Of a DNA stretch of 64,000 nucleotides, positions 34,196 through 42,900 are shown one piece after another. Numbering within the stretch: position 1 is the first letter of the stretch; each line of letters starts with the position of its first letter. Source of the DNA: CAWVWD01 sp965662365 (GTDB taxonomy: Bacteria; Bacteroidota; Bacteroidia; Chitinophagales; Saprospiraceae); assembly GCA_965662365.1 (NCBI GenBank), contig CBFIHR010000005.1, positions 1 through 64,000 of the forward strand. The letters are read 5' to 3'. The notes below the pieces were generated by a model. It was given only the letters and a program-made list of their open reading frames with translations. It had not been told where the DNA came from and did no database searches. A program made the position numbers and the translations under genes.

Positions 34196-35143
34196 CTAAA
34201 GTGCTTTATTTAATTCCCAGTAATTCTGCTCTCGAATTTCGCTGATGATCTGTAAGTAGTTGTCATATCGCAAAGGACTAATTTCGCCTTCTTCGACCGC
34301 ATTTTTGACCATACAATGAGGTTCATTAATATGTAAACAATTATTAAAACGACAGTCTTTTGATGCTCGGAAAAATTCTAAAAAGTTGTGAGCAACTTCC
34401 ATTTCAGTAAGGTGATTGAATGTTAAACTTTTGATACCAGGCGTATCAATAATGTAACCCCCAAAAGTCAGTGGGTGCATTTCTGCAAAAGTAGTAGTGT
34501 GTTGCCCCTTACCTGAGGAGTCTGAAATTTCCTGTGTTTTCAAGTCCAGATTTGGTTGTAAAGCGTTGATAAGCGTAGATTTGCCGACACCTGAATGCCC
34601 ACTTATCATGGAAGTTTTATCTTTTAGGATATTTTGTAATTCAGTGATATTTTCTCGTTCTAAAGCTGAAATCAAGACAATATTGTAGCCTATTTTTTCA
34701 TAAATCTGCTTTAAGTTGTAGTATAATTTCAAATCTTTTTCGCTGTACAAATCTGCTTTATTCACAATAATATAGGTCGGAATATCGAAAGGGGCAGTCA
34801 TCAACAAAAAGCGGTCGATGAATCCTGGTTTTAACTTAGGATTTTTAAGGGTAACAAATAAAATAGCTTGATTAATATTAGAAGCGAGTAGATGAAGATG
34901 TAATCTTTTATGAGTCGACTGCCGAGCGATATAATTTTTTCGAGGTAGGATTTTATTAATAATTCCGGTGCCTTCTTCGTTTTTCTCAACCTTGAACTCG
35001 ACTTCGTCTCCAACAGCGACAGGATTAGTTAGTTTTTTACCATTCAATCTAAATTTTCCTTTGATTCGAGACTGTATGACTTTTCCATCCTCTGTGCGTA
35101 TCCAGTACCAGCTACCTGTTGACTTTATAATTGTTCCTTTCAA
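34196..35143 (-). CDS. rsgA: Ribosome small-subunit-dependent GTPase RsgA
   Basis: A 315-residue circularly permuted GTPase that assists late 30S maturation. An OB fold covers residues 1-70 (MKGTIIKSTGSWYWI, NPVAVGDEVEF). GTPase motifs appear in permuted order: G4 IIVNKADL, G1 SGHSGVGKSTLIN, G3 IIDTPGIKSL. A C-terminal zinc site follows (CRFNNCLHINEPHCMVKNAV: Cys, Cys, His, Cys). The length is normal. It lies downstream of the GGGPS-like gene, with a terminator and a -7 box in the 155-base gap, so it is probably transcribed separately. Confidence 0.96.
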   Translation of the reverse strand: MKGTIIKSTGSWYWIRTEDGKVIQSRIKGKFRLNGKKLTNPVAVGDEVEFKVEKNEEGTGIINKILPRKNYIARQSTHKRLHLHLLASNINQAILFVTLKNPKLKPGFIDRFLLMTAPFDIPTYIIVNKADLYSEKDLKLYYNLKQIYEKIGYNIVLISALERENITELQNILKDKTSMISGHSGVGKSTLINALQPNLDLKTQEISDSSGKGQHTTTFAEMHPLTFGGYIIDTPGIKSLTFNHLTEMEVAHNFLEFFRASKDCRFNNCLHINEPHCMVKNAVEEGEISPLRYDNYLQIISEIREQNYWELNKAL

Positions 35144-35218
35144 AATTTCTGATTCGTTAATTTGTGATATTATTTTAAACGTTTTCGTTTTTAGAACTCA
35201 ATTTGAAATAGTTGGGTT

Positions 35219-35226
35219 CAAAAATA
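35219..35226 (-). promoter_or_regulatory. Candidate -7 box of rsgA
   Basis: Plus-strand CAAAAATA is TATTTTTG toward rsgA, 76 nt before its start codon. The -33 region is poor and overlaps the upstream terminator. Confidence 0.35.
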
Positions 35227-35243
35227 AAGTTATAAAATGAAAA

Positions 35244-35271
35244 GTCGGATATTTTGAACGAAATATCCGAC
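35244..35271 (-). terminator. Terminator of the GGGPS-like gene
   Basis: GTCGGATATTT (35244-35254) and AAATATCCGAC (35261-35271) form a perfect 11-bp stem, 28 bases past the stop; TTTTC follows on the minus strand. Confidence 0.8.
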
Positions 35272-35298
35272 CTTAGCAATGCTATTTTTTATAAAAAA

Positions 35299-36063
35299 TC
35301 AATAGTTAATTTTTAAGGTAGAATGTACGGCATCCGCCAACTCTAATAATAAAGACGGTTCTTTTTCAATAGCATTACCGATAACGATAACATCGGCCCC
35401 AGCGGCCACATTTTTGGCAGCTTTTTCAGGAGTACGAATGCCACCTCCGACAATTAACGGAATCGAAATTTGGCTACTGACAGTCTGAATCATATTAGTT
35501 GGAACTGGCAACTCTGCTCCGCTTCCGGCGTCCATAAAAATCGTCTTCATCCCCAATAACTCACCGGCTAAAGCCGTACAGAGTGCGATATCAGCTTTGT
35601 TTCTTGGTATCGGTAGAGTGTTACTGATATAGGTTGCTGTTGTTGGTTTTCCGCCATCTATCAGCATGTATCCTGTCGAGATAACCTCCAGTTTACTTCT
35701 ATGCAACATCGGAGCAGACTCAACGTGCCGACCGATTAATAAGTCTGGGTTTCTACCCGAAATTAAGGATAAAAACAAGATGGCATCTGCGTTGTAATTA
35801 ATTTGTAACGTACTACCAGGAAAGATAATAATAGGTATATTCGAGACTTGACGAATTCTTTTGATACAATCATTCATCACATTATTGACTACCAAACTTC
35901 CACCCACAAAAAAACAATCTACAGAAGCCGATTCTGCTAAACGGATAATTTTATCTACATTATCCATCTTTAGTTTATCCGGATCAATCAAAACTGCAAA
36001 CAGTTTTTCTTGATTGTTTTTGGCTTGTTGTAGTGATTGGTAAATAGTGTGAACCATGCTCAA
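35299..36063 (-). CDS. Geranylgeranylglyceryl/heptaprenylglyceryl phosphate synthase family protein
   Basis: A 254-residue TIM-barrel prenyltransferase of the PcrB/GGGPS family. Signatures are LFAVLIDPDKL at the N-terminus, FFVGGSLVV, IIIFPGSTLQIN, LFLSLISGRNPDLLIG, the central STGYMLIDGGKPTT and the phosphate-binding ends AGSGAELPVP and LIVGGGIRTPEKA plus DVIVIGNAIE. In archaea it makes the first ether-lipid bond; Bacteroidota carry the group II type. The substrate chain length and product in this host are not known. It is monocistronic, with CAAAGTTA (TAACTTTG on the minus strand) at 36080-36087 as a possible -7 box. Confidence 0.93.
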   Translation of the reverse strand: MSMVHTIYQSLQQAKNNQEKLFAVLIDPDKLKMDNVDKIIRLAESASVDCFFVGGSLVVNNVMNDCIKRIRQVSNIPIIIFPGSTLQINYNADAILFLSLISGRNPDLLIGRHVESAPMLHRSKLEVISTGYMLIDGGKPTTATYISNTLPIPRNKADIALCTALAGELLGMKTIFMDAGSGAELPVPTNMIQTVSSQISIPLIVGGGIRTPEKAAKNVAAGADVIVIGNAIEKEPSLLLELADAVHSTLKINY

Positions 36064-36430
36064 ATATTTAAAATTTACTCAAAGTTATGCAAAATAAACA
36101 GATGATGTTTAATTGCATCGTAATAGATTTATAAAATGATTTTTATTATCGATTAATGATTTGATTTATAGGTGTTTATATATAAATAAAATTATTTTTT
36201 TGTATGCAAAGAATAAAGTAATAATCTCAATTTATTATTCCATGATTTAGTCTTACATCCAGGTTATTTGACTCTTTAATAGTTGTCGTTAGATCATTGA
36301 TTTCTTTCTGCTTCCATCGTCTTAATGTCAAAAAAACAGGATTGATAAGTAGATAAAAGTGCCTATTGTTATACTTTTCTAAATAAAAGGACGTTACATC
36401 GTAGAAATTCTGTTAGGTGGGAGAATATTT

Positions 36431-36463
36431 TTTGTGTAAATAAATATAAATAAAATAACTTTG
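36431..36463 (+). promoter_or_regulatory. Candidate promoter for the adhesin operon or a leader RNA
   Basis: TTTG (36431-36434), 21 nt, TAACTTTG (36456-36463). The -7 box is a perfect match. Confidence 0.5.
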
Positions 36464-36688
36464 CGAGGGTTTTTTACAAAAAAAACATTTGATTTGTATA
36501 ACTTTACGAAAAGTTGAGGTCTCACCGAATCAATTATTAAGGTTAAAATCTTAATTTTATAATAGGAATATAATACGATTGACCATATAAAAATTGATGG
36601 TTAGAAAATAAAATGTGTTGATTTATTTTCAACAAATAAGATATCAATTTTAGGGATTAGGAAATTAGAAAAATAAGGTATTGAGTCA

Positions 36689-36756
36689 ATTATTTACAAT
36701 TATAAGCAATAGAACGTCGTTATTAGACATATTGACAGCAGATAATTGTAAATAAT
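36689..36756. repeat. Perfect 15-bp inverted repeat in the adhesin leader
   Basis: ATTATTTACAATTAT (36689-36703) and ATAATTGTAAATAAT (36742-36756) are exact reverse complements 38 nt apart. It could be an RNA hairpin, two operator sites or a recombination site. Confidence 0.7.
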
Positions 36757-36929
36757 ATAGGTTCAATGCAGTGTTATTGATAATTTTTTAATCCCTTTGT
36801 TTATTTTAAAGAGGTAGAACCATTTGGGTTTTATTGAATTTTACTATAATCTGTAGTAACTAAGGAATAGGTTTCAGAGTTACGGTTTATTTTTTTAGTT
36901 AATTACATCATAAGTCTAAATACATTCGT

Positions 36930-39900
36930 ATGAAACAACGAATTACGCTTTATACTTTTTTACTGAGTGGTTTTTTACTGCTCCTCAGTACTTCAGACAC
37001 GAAGGCTTCTCATATTATGGGAGGAGACATTACGTATAATTGTATAGCACCCAATACCTTTGCGTTTACGGCTCAATTTTATCGAGATTGTAACGGTATT
37101 CCTTTGCCTAATACAGTTAATTTAACTGTTTATTCTCCAAGTGGATGCGGACCTTCACAGACAATTACGTTAGAGTTAGTTCCTTCAGGGCCTCAAATTG
37201 TGACGCCCCTGTGTCCAGGAGTGCCGGATGCTTGTAACACTGGTGGAACGTATGGTATTCAACAATATACTTATACGCATATTCCTGCTTCGCAAGGAAA
37301 CGGGCTAAGTGATCCGCCTGTAGTGTTAAACACGGCTTGTACGGATTGGACAGTCTGGTGGAGTTCTTGTTGTCGTAATGGTGCGATTACAACAGGGCCG
37401 GCAAATGATGGATTTTATTTGGAAACTTTATTAAATAATTCAGACGCACCTTGTAATAATTCACCAACATTTTTGAACACGCCAACGCCTTATGCTTGTG
37501 TTGGAGAAACAGTGAACTACTCGCACGGTGTATCAGAGTGGGATGGTGATTCATTGGTGTTTTCATTAATTCCTTGTTTAGAAGGGAATGCTCCGAATCC
37601 AAATAGTGTAAATTATAACGCTCCTTATTCAGGTACGAGTCCATTATCTTCATCAACTGGTTTTACGATAGATCAACAAACTGGTGGTATTACCTTTACA
37701 CCGAATATGGCACAAGTAGGGGTAATTTGTGTATTGGTTGAGGAGTATCGGAATGGCGTCAAGGTTGGACACGTCATGCGAGATATGCAGTTTACGGTGT
37801 TGCCTTGTTCTAATAGTTTACCATTAGCCTCAGGAGCAAACGGTAACGCTAGCTCTGGAGGTGCAACAGGTGATTATAACATTCAAGTTTGTGAAGGTGA
37901 ACTCATAGACTTTACAATAGAAACATTTGATTCATTAGCGGCAGGACAAACCTCAGGTGATAATATTGATTTGAGCTGGAATGGAGGTATTAATAATCCA
38001 AATGCGTCATTTACGGTTTTTAATAATAATACCGATTCGTCCTCCGCCCGATTTAGATGGCCGACAACGAAGAATGATGCCGGTTTCTATATTTTTACGG
38101 TAAACTTGCAAGATGATGCCTGTCCAATAAACGGGGTTAATATTTTTTCATTTTCGATAACGATAGATGATGTCCCGGATGTCGATGCAGGAGGCTATCA
38201 GGTCGCCTGTACACCAAATGATACGTTGACATTAAATGCTATACCAAACAGTTTAGACTTATCTTATCAATGGCAGACGGTAACAGGACCTGGAACTGTA
38301 TCTAATACAACGATTTTGACGCCAGATGTGCCACCGGTAACTGGTACTTATAAGCTTATCAAAACATATCAATCTGGTTGTGTGGATTCTAATGTAGTCG
38401 CAGTCGATTTATCGCCAGGTTTGCAACTACCTGCGATTGCTGACGCTAACTTGTGTCAAGGGGATTCAGTTCAATTAGATGCTACAATTCCAATAACAGC
38501 AAATCCACCAACGACAGTTACGAATAACACGGTTGTACCGTTCGGTCAAGCAGCAGATACGGCGATGTCGGTGATTACGGTATCAGGAGTTCAACCTGGA
38601 GTTTTTGATATTAGTATGTTACAAAGTGTCTGTGTAGATGTGAATTATCCTCTGACCAGTTTCTTATCTATCTCCTTAGTGTCTCCAAATGGAACGGTAA
38701 TAGATTTAAGTTCGAATAATGGTAGTGGTGCAAATTATACAAACACTTGTTTCGAAGTGAATGCAGGTACACCTATTACTTCTGGAAGTAATCCTTTTAC
38801 GGGAACATTCGAACCAGAAGGGAATTTATCTAACTTTAATGGAAACGTCGTTAATGGAGATTGGACATTATGGGTAGCGACTTCAACGGCTTTACCTGGG
38901 TTACCAAATCTTCAATTGAATAGTTGGAATATGACGTTCGTAGATATTACGGATACTATATCTTATGCTTGGACTCCAGCAATAGGTTTAAGTTGTGGAA
39001 CCTGTCCAGACCCATGGGCGAGTCCAACAACACCAACTACTTATCAAGTTGTAGCGACAGACTTTTATAATTGTACGGATACTCAAGCTGTATTTATTGA
39101 TATCATTAGTGCATTAACAGCACCTGTTGTTACTTGTGCTCAAGTCACAACTACTTCTTTGACGTTTGCTTGGGGGGCTATTTCAGGAGCTACTGGTTAT
39201 GAGGTTAGTACAGATAATGGAGCAACTTGGGTACCTGCAAATGGTACATTACAACATCAATTAACAGGTTTGGCTTTAGGACAATCTGTAACGATATTGG
39301 TACGAGGAATTAGTACTTGTCCTGGTGTGTCACCGAGTGGAACGCAAACCTGTACGACAACGCCTTGTACATTAGACGCATCATTTGTGAGTTCGACAGA
39401 TGTCACTTGTAATGCAGGAGCAGACGGAACAGCAGATGTGTCAGCAACAGGTGGTACGCCAAACTATACTTATCAAATCGGTACACAACCTGTTATGACA
39501 ACAGGAAGTTTTACAGGATTAGTAGCCGGCAATTATGTGGCAACAGTAACAGATGTCAATGGTTGTACAGATACCGTTCAAGTAACCATCAACGAACCTA
39601 CTGCAATTACATTTACAACAGATTCTACCTCAACTAATTGTAATGGTGGAGCTGATGGAACAGCAATTGTAGTCGCAACAGGTGGAACTGGAGCATTGAC
39701 TTATCAATGGGATGCCAATGCTGCGAATCAAACGACGGATACTGCAACTGATTTAACAGCAGGATTATATAATGTAACTATTACAGATGCAAATAACTGT
39801 TTCACAACAGGGGCTGTAACTGTAAACGAACCGCCTTTGATTGTATTAGATTCAGCGACTATCGATGTTAGTTGTTATGGTGCATATGATGGTTCAGCTC

Positions 39901-42900
39901 AGGTATTAGTACAGGGTGGAACAGGTCCATTCACTTATACTTGGAGTTCTAACGCGTACGGACAAACATCAGATTCAATTGTAGGACTTAATGGCGGAAC
40001 ATATAGTGTTACGGTAACAGATGCAAATGGTTGTTCAGATAACATTAGCATGTATGTAGATGAAGCATCAGCAATTGTCTTGACGACTTCAGCAACACAA
40101 GCGACTTGTAATGGATTTACAGATGGTTCGGCGACAGTAGCTGCAACAGGTGGAACACCTGGTACTACCGGTTCCGGTTATACTTATTTGTGGGACGCCA
40201 ATGCGAACAATCAAACTACTGCAACTGCTACCTCTTTAATGACAGGTACTTATTTTGTGACGGTTACAGATGATGACGGTTGTACAGCAGTGACTTCTGT
40301 AATAGTGACCGCACCGCCAAGTATGACTTTGACAACTACTTCAAACTCTCCGTCAACAACATGTAGCTATAATACAGATGGAACAGCTGTTGTCACGCCA
40401 AGTGGTGGAAATGGTGGTTATACTTATAGTTGGGATCAAGGTACGAATTCTTCGGATTCTGCGGTAGTTGGTTTACCAGCAGGGACAAGTTATGTGACAG
40501 TAACGGATATTTTAGGTTGTAGCGAAGTAGATAGTGTAATAATCGCAGGGCCAGCTCCTATTGTGGCGAACCCAACAGCGATAGCGATTTCTTGTAATGG
40601 TGCAGATGATGGTAGTATTACCTTAGCCCCAGTTGGCGGAACAGGAGCATATTCTTTTGTTTGGAGTAATGCCGATATAACGCAGGATATTTCCAATTTA
40701 GCGGCGGGCACCTATATTGTGACTATTACAGATGCAAACAATTGTGTATTCACAGATTCTGCAACAATCGTTGAACCTGATACTATACAAACTACAGCTT
40801 CGATGACTGCTGTAAGTTGTTTAGGTGGAAATGATGGAACGGTAACAGCTTTACCAGTGGGAGGACAAATACCTTACACTTATAATTGGTCAAATTCTTC
40901 AACGGATTCAACAGCAACGATTTTAACAGCAGGAACATATACATTAACAGTTACAGATGCAGCAGGTTGTACAGATACTGCAAGTGTCGTGGTGACAGAA
41001 CCAGCAACAGCAGTAACGTCTACTATTTCAGGAACAGACTTATTATGTAATGGTGATGGAAGTGGAACAGCAACCGTAGTGGCAGCAGATGGAACGGTTG
41101 GTTCAGGTTATACCTACTTATGGGACGATCCGAACGCTCAAACAGGTTCAACCGCAACTGGTTTAGCAGCAGGAACATACAATGTGACGGTAACAGACGG
41201 AAATGGTTGTACAACAACTAATTCGATTACCTTAGCAGAACCGACGATATTAACAGGAACAATCGCTGCTACACCGGCAAGTTGTTTTGGTGCGACAGAC
41301 GGTACAGTTGTCATAACACCAGCAGGTGGAACAGCACCTTATAGTTATCAATGGTCGGCTCCGTCTAACTCAACAGATTCATTAGTAACAGGAGTAACGG
41401 CAGGTTGGCATTATGTGACGGTGACAGATGATAATATGTGTACTTATATAGATAGTGCAGAAGTAGTTCAACCGTTAGCTATTACGACGACAACGACAGT
41501 GGATTCAACTTCCTGTTTCGGAGCGGCAACAGGTATTGGTTCTGTAACAGCAACAGGTGGAAATGGTGGCTTTACTTACAGTTGGTCATTTGGTGGAGTA
41601 ACAACTGCAAATATTACAGGTTTACCGGCAGGTTGGCACTATGTGACGGTGACGGATGTAAATCTGTGTTCAACTGTTGATTCTATCGAAGTATTAGAAC
41701 CAACATTATTAACAAGTTCAACAACAGTAGTTGATGCGAACTGTTTTGGAGCAGCAACAGGTTCAGCAACTGTAATCGGTGCAGGTGGAACATTGAATTA
41801 TTCTTATCAATGGGACGCAGCGGCAGGAAGTCAAACAACGGCGACAGCTTCAAACTTATTAGCAGGAACTTATTCTGTAACGGTAACTGATTTGAATGGT
41901 TGTACAAGTGTGACGACTGCAACGGTAGGTCAGCCGGCAACGCCAGTAACTTCTACGACAAGTGGGACAGATTTATCATGTAATGGTGATGGAAGCGGAA
42001 CAGTAACGGTAATTGGTTCGGGAGGAACACCTGATCCAGCAATTGCATCTGGATATACTTATTTATGGTCTGATGTGAATGCTCAAACAACTGCAACTGC
42101 AACAGGTTTACAAGCAGGAACATACTACGTTACAGTAACAGACTTAAATGGCTGTAATACATTAGATTCCGTAACAATAAATGAGCCGACAGCTTTAATT
42201 GGTGTGACAAGTGCTACACCGGCAAGTTGTTTTGGTGCGACAGACGGTACAGTTGTCATAACACCGGCAGGCGGAACACCAGGATATATGTATCAATGGT
42301 CCGTTTCGGCAGGTAGTTCTGGAGACTCATCAGTAACAGGATTAGCAGCAGGAATGCATTACGTAACCATAACAGATGCTAATTCTTGTACCTATGTTGA
42401 TAGTTTTGAAGTATTAGAACCAGCAATGATTATGACTTCAACATCGGTGACACCAGTAGGTTGTTTTGGCGATTCTACAGGAACTGGTGGGGTAACCGTG
42501 ACAGGTGGTAACGGTAACGAAACTTTTATATGGTCATTTGGAGGTACGACAACTCAAAATATTACAGGATTACCAGCAGGTTGGCATTATGTAACCGTGA
42601 CGGATATTAACGGTTGTTCTACGATAGATAGTATAGAAGTGTTAGAACCAACACCTATAGCACTGACCACAACACAGGTAGATGTAGGATGTTTTGGTCA
42701 AGCGACAGGCTCTGCGACAGTAACAGCAGCAGGTGGAACGCCAGGTTACACTTATTTATGGAATACTATTCCTCAACAAGTGAGTGCGACTGCAACAAAT
42801 TTACCAGCAGGAACATACACTGTTACGGTAACAGATGCTAATAGTTGTTTTGATACAATTAGTGTGACGATTAATCAACCTTTGACAGGTGTGACGATTA

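Larger units (their letters stand above)
36064..36929. other. 866-base region upstream of the giant SprB-repeat gene
   Basis: No gene was seen. It holds a consensus promoter facing right at 36431-36463, a perfect inverted repeat at 36689-36756, and very AT-rich sequence. If that promoter serves the adhesin the leader would be about 460 nt. Confidence 0.5.

Noticed and set aside
36689..36756. Invertible promoter switch
   Set aside because: The arms are perfect but the 38-bp core holds no promoter and no recombinase gene is near; kept only as an inverted repeat.
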